Shown: in pieces, positions 13,011 through 26,200 of the stretch
How the letters are laid out: each line of letters starts with the position of its first letter
Position numbering within the stretch: position 1 is the first letter of the stretch
NCBI GenBank assembly: GCA_963965975.1
Contig: OZ014418.1
Span: 2,012,275-2,076,274 of the forward strand
Direction: 5' to 3'
From: Xestospongia bergquistia
Lineage: Eukaryota > Porifera > Demospongiae > Haplosclerida > Petrosiidae
DNA length: 64,000 bases
Notes under the pieces: model-generated
Database searches by the model: none
What the model was told of the DNA's origin: nothing
The model's input: the letters and a program-made list of their open reading frames with translations, nothing else
Program-made: the position numbers and the translations under genes

Positions 13011-13151
13011 TCACAAGCAGAACATCCTCACTATGGTACATAATTGTATAATATAATTGATAATCAGAGTATTGTACTATAGGGGTGTGGTCTACAAGAA
13101 AAATCAGATCATGAATTGTTAACATTAATATAATTAAGGACATATAAGAGA

Positions 13152-13258
13152 GTGTCAGGTATTACATAGTACAATAGAAATACAGCATGGAGAACAATGT
13201 GACAGTGTGTCAGGTATTACATAGTACAATGGAAATACAGCATGGAGAACAATGTGAC
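13152..13258. repeat. 55-bp tandem duplication
   Basis: The block starting GTGTCAGGTATTACATAGTA occurs at 13152 and again at 13207, with one mismatch (AATAGAAA against AATGGAAA). This is a simple head-to-tail duplication in the 3' flank of gene 1. Confidence 0.85.
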
Positions 13259-13682
13259 ATGCACATGTAGTTTTGTGTATAAATTTTTATAATATAGTTT
13301 ATATTAAGATTACCTACTAATTTTATGAAATTATAATTATATAACTCACATGTATAGACCTTGTTTGTGTGCTTACTATGTATCAACATTAATGTTCATA
13401 CTGCTATTCTTACTGTGGTCTTATTTGCGTGTCTTATGTTTTTTAAATCAACAAAGATTCTGCAAATGACAGTATTCAATTTTAAGCCTGATTTTGTTTG
13501 AATTAACAGAAAATAGCTTCAATATTGAAGAAGTTGAATGTGATATAAGATCACAGGCAATAATTAGGCAGCAGCATGTATAAAGATAATTGTAGTAACA
13601 TAATAAAAAAAATATAATCTGTAAACTAAGACATTGTACATAATATATACTATATCCTCATATCATAATGTATTCTGTAGAA

Positions 13683-15480
13683 TTAAAGTATAGTTTCATC
13701 ATCATCATCACTGAAGTCATCAAAGAAATCTAATTCTGCTTTCTCAACCTGATTGGTACGTCGAGTTGTAGAATGACGTTCTACACGAGCTCGCTTGGAT
13801 GTTGTATGTTTAGTTTTGCCATTTCTGTCAGGTTTTATTTCATCTGTACTACCACCCATTGGTAAGGTAACATACTCGTTCTCATTATTGGGCCTTATCT
13901 CATTTATAATGGGTGGTGGCACATTGACAGATGACTTTTCCACTTCTCTCTCAGCTAATACCTTCTCTCTAAGTTCCAAAATATCAGGAAGGTTTTCATC
14001 TTCTTCGATGGCTACAGAGTTGAAATGAATCGTGTCTTGCGAGGAGATTTCAGATTTTGCAAAAGTGGCTTCCAAAGTACCTACTTTTTTGCCTGTATTT
14101 AATGCAGATATTTTGCTTTCACTGGTTCTTCTATCGTTAGTGGTCTTAGTTGCTGAAGAATATTGTTGAGATTTTGATGATGACTGTTTTATTCTAAAAC
14201 ATTTATAGAGCAGTCCTCTCCATTCGTCCCTGGCATCACTGCTAAGTACTACAAAAAATAAGAAGATGCCAAAACCTTGGAAAGCATTGAAAAAGGAGAA
14301 GACAAACTGGAGAGCAAATGAAACATCAGAATTGTCACTAGTAAAAGTGAACACTGCAAACAGCCATGTTAATCCAAAAAGACACATTATACCAACAGAA
14401 GATAACAATAATTTGACAGCCTCTCCTGTTTTCATGATAGATTTATTTGATTTTCGTTTGTTTCGATCTAAGATGTGTTTGATAAGAATTCGAATGACAA
14501 GAATGTAGATGATGAAATTAAAGATCACCACAAGAAATATAGGAATCAAAAAAGCACCAAAGAACACGCCTTGATTACTAATAAAACAACTATAAAAAAG
14601 AAAAAGAACCTCTGATGTCTAATTTTTTATGTAAAATAATCTACTTCAGACTCCACACACATACAATCATAACTTGATATCACATGCAGCATTCAAACTG
14701 TTTTACTTACAATCCTGGATTGGTAGAGTTTTCATATATGGTGATGTAGAAATCAGTATTAACTCCAACTGATATTATTACAGGCAAAAGTGGTACAGCT
14801 ATATGTAAAGGGAAAAATATATAAACTTCCTATCACAATCAATTGGCACTGTGGTTGTTGCATTGTATACATGGACATGTGTATATATACATATAAATAT
14901 TATGAATATGAAGATAAATGGATTAAAAGCTCACCCCAACAAATAATGGAAACAAGGAGAAGATATCGCCATGTAATAGTACCAAAGACAATAACTAATT
15001 TTTGAAACATAAGTACAGCTTCTGCTCCCATCCACATTATTGCTGCCAGAGCAAAGTAATGAATGAGAGCTCCTGTGATAACACAGCCAATTTTGGGACT
15101 AGTTCTATCAATACCAGCTACAAATACAATTAACATGAACATCAATGCTAGACTGAGTTGTATATGGAACTTGGAGACATCTCTGTTTCGTAATTTCCTA
15201 GTAGATTAAAGAATTAATGATAATGAAAGTGAAAGTGAAATAGCCTATCCTTTTTATTTATTTAACTATTGTCATACATTTATTTATCTATGTATCAATT
15301 TAGTTGTCTATTATAATGTTATTTTTTAATTGTAATGTACTTGAAGATAAGATAAGTTATGATTGTAGCAACAAGGCCTACTAATGACAGAACCACTCCA
15401 ATATATGTCACAACTTCAAGTGTTGTGCGAAGTTCTCTTGATATTGGTGGAATATTATCTGTAGTCCTGGCTGATATGTC
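13683..15480 (-). CDS. Gene 1: seven-transmembrane core and cytoplasmic tail
   Basis: Five exons. 15341-15480 encodes TM1 (TYIGVVLSLVGLVATIITYL). 14935-15197 encodes TM2-TM4, including the TM3 signature AAIMWMGAEAVLMFQ, the match of the family's W-x-x-x-E-G/A block. 14711-14798 and 13683-14589 encode TM5-TM7, with TM6 motif FGLTWLF. Cys residues expected for the TM3-ECL2 disulfide are present (IGCVITG, CFISNQG). The tail, about 180 residues, has Ser/Thr-rich and basic stretches (SKRARVERHSTTRR) and ends with an acidic run and ETIL, a class I PDZ-ligand pattern. Assignment to the family B2/adhesion GPCR class is firm. Confidence 0.92.
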
Positions 15481-18400
15481 CTAGAAAAATGAGGATACAC
15501 AAAAGAGTATTCATTAGGTCAAAAATGGCATACAAAATAAAACAACTTACCACAAGACAGGCAAAGTTAGTCAAGTGATCACATTCACACACAACCTGAT
15601 AGGGTTTGCTATCATTAGTAATTGTACGACATCCTCGGGATGACCAATTTCCTGCTCCATCTAGTAAATAGAGCTCATTATTTCAAATACTTAGATTGAA
15701 ATGATAGCTTGCACTCTAACTATTTGTTTAACAAAAAATCTGAAGTTTTAAACTAGTTTCATGACAATATTGAGCAATGTTAGTTATAATAAACCGTCAA
15801 ATGTATACTATTAACTACTATATTACCTGCTGATCCAAAATCCCAAAATACACAGACAGGATTACTGATATTCTAAAGAAAGTAAATTGAAAGTAAAAGT
15901 GATATGGCATGTTTGTAAATTTTTGTCTGCTATTTAGAGAGGAAGTCCTATCAGCCATTGGCTGGTTTTCATGGGAATCCTCTATACAAATAATATACTT
16001 AGATGTATGGTGCCCAATTTGTGGAGGTAAATCTGGGCCTACTCAATAGTCTCACAACACTGAGCAGTGCACATTATACAAATGTTCCTACTCAGTGTTG
16101 TTTAACTTCAGTGACAGTCAAGTAGCCTTAGACCACCTGACCAATATTGACCAACCAATTACCTCTGCTGTTCCAGTAGTTGGATTATTCAATCTTAATG
16201 TAATATTTACAGGTTCTGGCAATGCAGTTCCAAATGGTATTCCTGGTATGATAATACTAGCTACTTGAGAACCAACAACTTGTACAGTGGTGACATTTAC
16301 AACTTGTGATCTACGAACTGGAAACAATGAAGTGTCACGATAAATGGTAAAAGCTAATGTGATATCACTACTATCATTTAGCAAACTAGATATGGTTGGA
16401 GGAACAGAGATACTAGCTGTTTGGTTTTGAGTTAAGTCAGTTCCAGTGACTTCCTGAGTAATAACATTTAATCCACCATTATCTAAAAATAGAAATAAGT
16501 TAACTGGAAGTGACTGAAGTGAACTCACTTACCTTGTGTTACAGCAACAAAATTTCTACCATTGAAATCTTGCCTTCTCACCTAAACATAAATAATGAGT
16601 AATTTAGTTTTCCTAAGCTAAGAAGAGGAGTGGGTTTATTTACAATGACCTAGTAACCTTCCATTATTACATTTCTATACAGGCATAATAGTAAATTGCA
16701 TACTCACTCTTTCAGCATGAATTACAATATCTTCAGTTCTAATGGTAATGTTAGTAAAATTTGGTTGTGTGATTAGTGTTTGAGTTAAGTTTTCAACAAC
16801 ATGAATAATTCTGTGTGTGTGTTTGTATAAATGAAAAATAATATGCAATAAAATAGAATATCAAACTATTGAAAGGTCTAACTGGTTAACTTGTGGTTGT
16901 ATGACTTCTTGAGGCCATTCTTCAACATCATCAACAATTTGAACAGTTTGAATGGTTATCTATTAACAGAAATAGAACAATACAAAGTTATTTTCATCAT
17001 CATACATGTTTGACAATTTATTGTTTACTAATCAAATACAATCAAATGTATATTAGATCTTAATAATACTTTAAATAGTTTATCACAATTGTTATACAAG
17101 AAGACTACTTATAATGTACCGTTTCTATCACTGCTGGTTCCACCATAGTTGTTGGAGCAGTAAGTAATTGAGCTACTTGTGTGAGTATATTTGTCACTAT
17201 TTGAAAATTTTCTGGGTTTTGATCAGCTGTATAAGTGGCACTGTTGACAGCTGTTGTTAAATTGTTAGTTATTATTATCACATTATCAATAGTAATGTTG
17301 ATCTAGAAAATGTATAATTTGAACTACTAAACAAAGAATGCCATTATTAGTACCTGTGATAAAGTGTTATTAATAGCAATGAATAGGAGTGTGATTTCTG
17401 TAGCACAAGAAGTGATTACTGATGTTCCCCATTCATCTCTTTCAAGGCAGGTTCGTGTTCCTACCTCTCCACTGGGACCAAAAGGACAGTCATAACTGGT
17501 TGTCATACCAGTAGCAGTCTCTTGCCACACAAATTGACCACGATTAGGTGACCTAGTGTCTTCAATTTCATTATCACAGAACCCATTATCTAAATTAATG
17601 AGATTATGTATTGATTCAAATATTAAACTCTTGATTCTCCTATAAACGTACCACTAGTAATATTAGTTGCCTGTACAATATAGCCTTGAGAGAGTAATGC
17701 ACTAATAATGTTTCCAGTGATGCTGCCTGGTCTAGACGCAGTGATCTGTTGTGTTGAAGTACCATTCACTCTACATTCAACTCTTTCTTGATTATCTCCA
17801 GATCGTCTAAACGTAAACATGTAGTTGAGCTATGACTTGTCAAGTTTGAACCTTACTTTGGGACTTCTTCACAAATTGCTTCAACTACTTGTGGTAAGGC
17901 CAACTCAATCTGTAGAATAATTTTAAATACAGTATACATAGTATATAATGAACAACATTTTCTGTATCTACTAAATATGTAAAGCACATATCATTCATTG
18001 TAAACATGCTTGTCATTGGTTATTATTAGTTATGAATATATCTATCCCCTCTCTCCATAAGTGGCCAATGCTCTTACAACAATTCTGATGTTGTCTAGCA
18101 CTGAAGAAGGAGTTCCTGATGGAACAATGGATGTGAAGTTTGCAGAGAACCGAATGTAAATAGAGTAAGGTCTTGGTTCAACAACTATATAAAAAAATAA
18201 AGCAGTTATAAACTACAAATAACTTTTGCAACTTAGAAATATTAGTCTCGCACTCATACCACAACTGTACTTATCAATATGAGAGAAGAAGTCTATTAAG
18301 ATATACGACCATCACTTACCAGTTTGTTTACAAGCTGTGAAATCAATATCTGCCCATCCATCTTCACGAGTTAGACATTTTCTTGTAATATTAGAATCAC

Positions 18401-21400
18401 TTTGAGAGATACACTTTGTAATGACAGTGTTCCCTCCAATATTTTCAGACCAAGTATAGTTACCATATATGGGATTAGTAGTTGCCTCATAATCACAGAA
18501 ACCAGTATCTATATTGATATAAAAAGTGTATTCTCTTAATGAATGATGTAAAATATCATGTCCCACAGTTCTCAATATCTTAATACATCTACAATGTTGA
18601 TTACAAATTATATCCCTTACATGTTGATGAATTATACTCATAGTTTTAAGACATTGTAACATGAAATGATAAGTAAATACTAACTATATAAGTTTAATAG
18701 TCAATGAGATCATTCCTAACTGCAGCTCATGACTGGCTATGTAATACAGCCAAATCTGTATTGAGGTGACATGCATTCAGTCTAAGGGTATCGACAATAG
18801 AAAAGTATATACCACTGTCAATATTGATGATGTAGTGGATGTGAAACTTTGTACCAAAGTTATTAGTGCTTTAATGTCATTGATGATGGAATATAACACT
18901 GTACCTGAAGTATTTGAGTAACCATCATATCGTATAATGAGTTCTACTAATCGAAATTGCTCTAGTATTGCTTCACCAAGAGCACCTGTTGAGGTACGAG
19001 GAGGATATTCTCTAATAGTACACTGAATCCGATCAAGTATAATACCAAATGTTTGACCAAACATGATGTCAAATGGACGTCTAGTGAACAGATTGAAATA
19101 ATGACAGATAAAATATTACATTTATAGACAAGAAACAACAAAATACAGTGGAATCTCTCAGCTTTAATATATAAAACTACCCCATTGCACTGGTAGGCCC
19201 TGTAATAACCTTAAAATCAAAGGATAATAAGAAAGTAACTGTTACAATTTACAGAGGCTTGAAAATAAAATAAAAGAAATTGACAATCACAACGTATTTC
19301 ATTACATATGTTTATTGTATAATAAAATTGTAGATCTTACAAAGAAGTGAATTGACAGTTCACAGTTTGAATACCACTTCTTGACACATTGATAGTTCGT
19401 AATACCTTTATGGAAAGACATGCTACATTTCCATTTTTAACAAATTTACTTACAGATCCCTCTGCTAAAGCAACTTGGTAGCTCTTATCAATGACAGCTG
19501 TTAGCCTAGAGAGAATTGTAGTGGCTCTGATATAAACAACAGAAAAGTCACCACTTGCAACTGTAGGGAAATATAAAAACAATATTTGTAAAATGATGTC
19601 AAAATGTTTGTACATAATGTGTGGTATTAAAAGCTATGTGCATTAATACACATGAAAGTGAGATGGATGTCTTTTGCCATTTAGTCACAATCACTAATTC
19701 AGCATTGTAAGATTATAGTACCTTTGACATCTACTGTAATTGTTGTATTGCGTGTTCCATTGTTATTTCTTCCTTCACAAATGTAGGTTCCAGCAATGGA
19801 TCTTCTTGGAAGTATTGTGGCATTTTCATAGATATAACTTGTCAAACGTTCACCTGCCCTGCTCAGCTGAGACTCAAAAGGGGAAGAATAGAGTTGTCTG
19901 AAACTATCCAGAGTGGTGCCTGAACTGAACACTAATCCATTGTTTCCTGTAAATGCCTGGTCTATAAAGTCATTTAATTGAGCAACTGCAAGACAAAATC
20001 GATGAAAATAAAACATAAGAAATAACAGAAATGAGTAATATTTCAATATTTAGTAAACAGCAATATAATAAACTCCACCTGGTATGGCCTCATTGCTATC
20101 TATGATTTTGTACCAAGTAAGAACATCACCACCAAAGACACTATCTCCCAGACACACAATTGTAAAAAAACGTCCTTCATTGATGGAGAATGTTGGGCCA
20201 AGATTATTACCCTCTTGATCAATAATGAACAATTCAGGAAGAACTATTTAAAATTTGAGTAGACTATACCGGTTAGTGTTAAACTTTACCATCTCTACAT
20301 TTGCTGTAGTCTGGTTCAGACCATTGACCACCTTTTAAACACAACCTCTGAGCAGTGGCAGACCCTCTACCAAATGGTGCTCCAAATTCACAGTCTGTAG
20401 TATCAATCAGACTACCACCAGTCTCTTTCCACAAATGAGTACCATACAATTCAGATACAGTAGTCTCTTGTTGACAAAAACCTCCAACTGTGGGAACAAA
20501 AGTAAATTACAACGCCATAAAATTATATCTTACTTCCAAACTGTACACTCTCAAGTCTAATAGGGATTCCAGATTGATTACTTTGAATGCCATTTTTCAC
20601 AATAGCTGTAATATTGGCTATGCTATCTGATTGTGGATATGTTGTGATATTACATCGGTAGAGTACATAGTCTTGAAACTGACTAGAGTTAGATAGTTGA
20701 ATCCATTAGTATTTTTATATTTTTGACTTACTCTATCTCTGTGCATTCTACAGTCTGTAGCCCTTCAAAATCTTCACCAATAAAATTAATCAACTAAAAA
20801 AATTGTTAAAGTTCATAGTTTCTAAATGTTTTAATTATGATAGACTCACCAAAGTTTCAAGTTGGTCAGCTATGTCATTTACATTTCTTTTTCTTCTAGA
20901 ACTAGAAACTTCAAATTCGAAAATTACACTTGAACCAGGTCCCTGAGGGACTATAGAAATAAAGTGGTAGTACTATTCAGTTATATTTTTAATAATCCTA
21001 AATTATACATCTATCAAGTATATCTTTTTGACAAACCTGCTACTTGTATATTCAAAGGGACTGTTACAATTCCAAATTCTCCTTCATTGACACAGAAATA
21101 TTGCTGATCCTCCCGAATATTTGGCAATGTTAACTCAGAAGAACAGCCAACATTTCTTTTTCCATAAGGAGACCCTCCTGACTGACAACCTTAAAACAAC
21201 AACAATTAGATTATGTTCTCTATTATAACAATACTTACTAAATGAAATAAAAGTACAGTTTGATCTAGAGCTTGACCAGTATGTCCGAACAGGACTAAAA
21301 CTACCAACAACAGTAGTATTAGTAATGCATTGAAGAGTTCTACTCCTTCCTATCTCAACAGTATAATTTCCTTCTTGTACTGGTATATCAGTATCTTGTC

Positions 21401-23230
21401 GTGAAATCATTAATGGCTCAGGTAAAACTACAATAACAAGAAAGACTCAATAAAATTATGTCTACAAAAATAACTACTTCAACATGTACTGTATTGAAGG
21501 AATGAACAGTTAGAATACAGAATAGTAAAGTAATTTTTATTATACAAGCAATAGACATAATGTCCATCTAAGCATTATGAGTAGCTTGAGTCTACTAATA
21601 AAATAGACTTGATAGATTGGAGACCATTTCTGGTCTTATTAGGCTTATCTCCATTCTAAACTACAATATAATTATTCATTTTAATGCAGTATTTCTTTCA
21701 TTAAAAGTCAAACAATTGATGTCATAAAATGTGGATAGTATGCTTTCAGTGTGTATGTATGTTTGTAATATGGGCAAAATACATAATGTAGTGACCTTCA
21801 ATAGCTATTGGTTCATATAGCTCAACAAAGTTATTGTTAGTAATGTTCTCAATGGATTGAATAGCTGTCTTCAATGTAGTAAATAGTGATGATGGTGGGT
21901 AGAGAGTGACATTACACTCTAATCGCACATACTGAACATTTATTGATATTTTCGGAAGTGACTCTAGACACCTACAAATTAATTGCATAAAATATGACAG
22001 TATTTATTAGAAAAAACACCCAAGATAATCCTATTGTCACAATATATGCAGAAAATTGTCGTTCTTTAATCTCAATTTTACCTTGTGGCTACTACACAGT
22101 TAACAGTAAGATCTTCATTAGCAGACTCAGGAACAAATCTTAATATCTGAAACATTGTACTTATAGATGATAACAGGTTTGCATAACTCGTTTCACTTTA
22201 CCTCTTGTTCAAGGGTATAAATCGCTACATTTATAAAAGGATCACTTCCATCATTATTAAATCCTGGGATTGCCAATGTAGCTCTTAACAGAGTGGACAT
22301 ACCAGGACCAGATGGTACTGTAGAAAAGACAATATTTCAATACTGGTGTAAATGACAGCTTCTGAGTTAAATAGGGTCAACAATTGAAAATGACAAATGA
22401 AATGTGATAGACAAAATATAAATTGTAACAATTTCCCCAAAAATCTATTTTTATAATTTAATACCTTCAGCACTAATATTAACAGAGATATTGCTTGATG
22501 CAAAAACATTTTCACCACGACACAGGTATTCACCATCAGCCATTGTTGTAATCCCAGGTAAATTGGTTTCCAATATTACTGTGTTATTCACTATTCTCTG
22601 TGTGAGTACTAATGAGATTGATGGTATAACACTAACTAATGTAGTTGTTGGAACAGATACTGTAAGTAAAGCACAAGATATATAAATTAATTACTAATAT
22701 TATTTCAAACTTACCAAATTCATTATCATCTATAGCTTTCTTCAGCCATGTTAAGTTTGTAGCTGGGTATCCATCTACTACTTGACAAGAAAGTACAAAC
22801 TGTCTCTGTATCTCTGGATTGTAGACACCTCCAGATGGGTGGAGCATAAGAGTTGGTTGAGCTATAATAATAGAAAAAGAACTTGATACATACAATAGTG
22901 TTAGTTGTAATGTAGAGAATACAAATATTTGAACTATATATTTCTTTATAGACTTAATATATCTCAAGATACCATTTTTGCAGTCAGACACATCTGGTGA
23001 GCTCCACCTTCCAAAAAGGTCACATTCTCTAGTTGCTTTGAAACCATCAGGAACAGTAGTGAAACATGGTTGAGTTGATGTTCTTCCAGCAATAGTTGTG
23101 GGCCAATAAATTGAGTTAGTCATTTCATTAGGGCAGGTAATGGCTACAAATAAAATATGGATTTGGCATACATGGAAAATAGCAATATTCACATCAAACT
23201 ATCAATATATAGTGCATCCAATGTATTCAA

Positions 23231-23261
<31 letters not shown>

Positions 23262-26200
23262 GTTCTTAGTTATCTTTCCATGTCTATTTCATTACCTGGG
23301 CATAATGTTGCATTTGGGAAACATATTCTTGTATTGCTGAATCCTCTGATGTAATGTTTCTGAATGGATCTGGTTGTATAATTAGTCACAGGACCAGTAG
23401 CCCATATGATGTACCGACATTGATCAAGACTCTTGTCTTCACTGGTATCAGTTGTGGTGATATTACGAGTAAATGTGAGCACTGTCTTGTTCTCAACATG
23501 TTCAGCTTTGTAGCTTATAATATCTTGTTGTGTATCAATGCGAGGCTCTTCCCTTGGACCTCCTGGTGGACTGAATCTGTAAAAAGGAGAGATAATCACA
23601 TAAGAAAACCCTTCAAATTGTAATAGTCTAATTAAAAAGGAAAGTACACTTTAAGAAAAAAGAAAGAACATAAACAGGTCTGCTTTCTCAAGAGATTCAC
23701 TGAGAACAGTTGTTGTACTGAGCATTTAGTTAAATTTCTTACCTGTCATCAAGGAATGATAACTGATTATTAGAATCAACTGCTCCAATTATAATGTCAG
23801 AGTCAAGCTATTATAAAATATGAAAGTATTCCCTACAATTAACAATTCATTACCATTGATTGTGTGTCAGTGAAACCAACACCTGCCCATTCATAATCTG
23901 CTCTGATAATGAATGTGATTTCTTCATTGTGTACTGTCCACTTTACTTCATAGCTTCCATTAGATGGTGGATCATATCTTCCGCTGCATATATCTGAATA
24001 GAACAAAACAGATTATGGCAAAAATGAAGCCTCAGTGTCACCATATGCATACCATCACAAGTTGGAGGATTTCCTGACCATGTGCCATCAGGCTGACAGA
24101 TTCTTGTAGCTGCACCAGATAACTTATAACGAATGTTACAGCTATAGTAAGCTATTGATTGATAGACAGTGCCTCCACTAAGATCCACAGTACCATTAGT
24201 TGGTGTAGTCAATGTGCCACAATCAACCACTGTAAGCATTAAGAAGTTAAATGCGCAATCTTTCTTATTAATGGATTGTAATACTTCTTGCAAACATGGA
24301 CTTAATACAATGCAAAAACCTCATAAAAAGTTAATTTAGACTATGAATCACTTATTATTTATCACATATGTTGTTATCTTACAATGGCAGAAGACACCTT
24401 CTCCACTCCATGTTTTATTAGCTTGACAGACACGTTCAAAACTAGAGACATTAGACTGAAATCCAACATCACAAGAATAAGTGGCTATTGATAAAAATGT
24501 TGTTCCAGAAGAGAATACCAGACTTCCATTAGTAGGACTAGTCAGATTATCACAATTTACAACTAAAATAGCAAGTATCCTTAATTAATTTTCATTAAAT
24601 TTCTGGTATACATACTTTCGCAAGAGGGTGCGTCACTGCTCCATATACCATCAGATTGACACATTCGTGTATCACTACCTGCACTGTTTAGTGTAAGATT
24701 ATAACCTTCTATACATGAATAAACAGCTTTTTCCCCAAATGTCAATCCACTATATGTAATAGTGCCATTAGCTACATCAGGCAATGTGCCACACTCTACA
24801 ACTATTGGAAATAAAGTACACTGAGGTTACTGTTGTAATATATAGATCTAACTTTCACAAGTTGTATCATTTCCACTCCAGTTACCATTAGCCTGACATT
24901 GACGAGATGAAGACCCTATTAGGTTGAAACCCTCATCACAAGTAAAGTTAGCAATAACACCAAAGGTCATTTCAGTCATTATAATAGAACCATTTATTGG
25001 AGCTGATAGAGAACCACAGCTGACAACTAAAAGAAAGAATATAACTTGTCTCGAAAAATCTAAACTTTATTTTTACTTTGACAAGTTGGAGCGGCATTAC
25101 TCCATGTTCCATTACTGAGACATTGTCTAGTGGTACTTCCAAAAAGATTATATCCAACATTACAACTGTATTTAACTCTAGCACCAAATGTAGTCAATTG
25201 AATATCAATGCTACCAAATAAAGGACTAGCCAAGTTACCACAATCCACAACTAAAAATATCAAAGATTACTATAAAATGCACTCTTTTCTAACATACTTT
25301 CACAAGTTGTATCATTTCCACTCCAGTTACCATTAGCCTGACATTGACGAGATGAAGACCCTATTAGGTTGAAACCCTCATCACAAGTAAAGTTAGCTAG
25401 AGCACCAAAGGTCACTTCAGTAATGAAAATAGAACCATTTATTGGAGCTGATAGAGAACCACAGCTGACAACTAAAAGAAGGAACACAATTGATCTTGAA
25501 ATATCTAAACTTTATTTTTACTTTGACAAGTCGGAGCGGCATTACTCCATGTTCCATTACTGAGACATTGTCTAGTGGTACTTCCAAAAAGATTATATCC
25601 AACATTACAACTGTATTTAACTCTAGCACCAAATGTAGTCAATTGAATATCAATGCTACCAAATAAAGGACTAGCCAAGTTACCACAATCCACAACTAAA
25701 AATATCAAAGATTACTATAAAATTTATTGTTTTCTAACATACTTTCACAAGTTGTATCATTTCCACTCCAGTTACCATTAGCCTGACATTGACGAGATGA
25801 AGACCCTATTAGGTTGAAACCCTCATCACAAGTAAAGTTAGCTAGAGCACCAAAGGTCACTTCAGTAATGAAAATAGAACCATTTATTGGAGCTGATAGA
25901 GAACCACAGCTGACAACTAAAAGAAGGAACACAATTGATCTCGAAAAATCTAAACTTTATTTTTACTTTGACAAGTTGGATCGGCATTACTCCATGTTCC
26001 ATTACTGAGACATTGTCTAGTGGTACTTCCAAAAAGATTATATCCAACATTACAAATGTATTTAACTCTAGCACCAAATGTAGTCAATTGAATATTGATA
26101 GTACCAAATAAAGGACTAGCCAAGTTACCACAATCCACAACTAAATATGTCAAAGATTACTATAAAATTTATTGTTTTCTAACATACTTTCACAAGTTGT

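Noticed and set aside
13795..14508. Plus-strand frames opposite the 7TM exon
   Set aside because: Antisense shadows of the strongly supported 7TM and tail exon.
23229..23255. TA-repeat frames on the plus strand (about 23140-23354)
   Set aside because: They come from a (TA)n stretch in a gene 1 intron and from the antisense of the DOMON2 exon.
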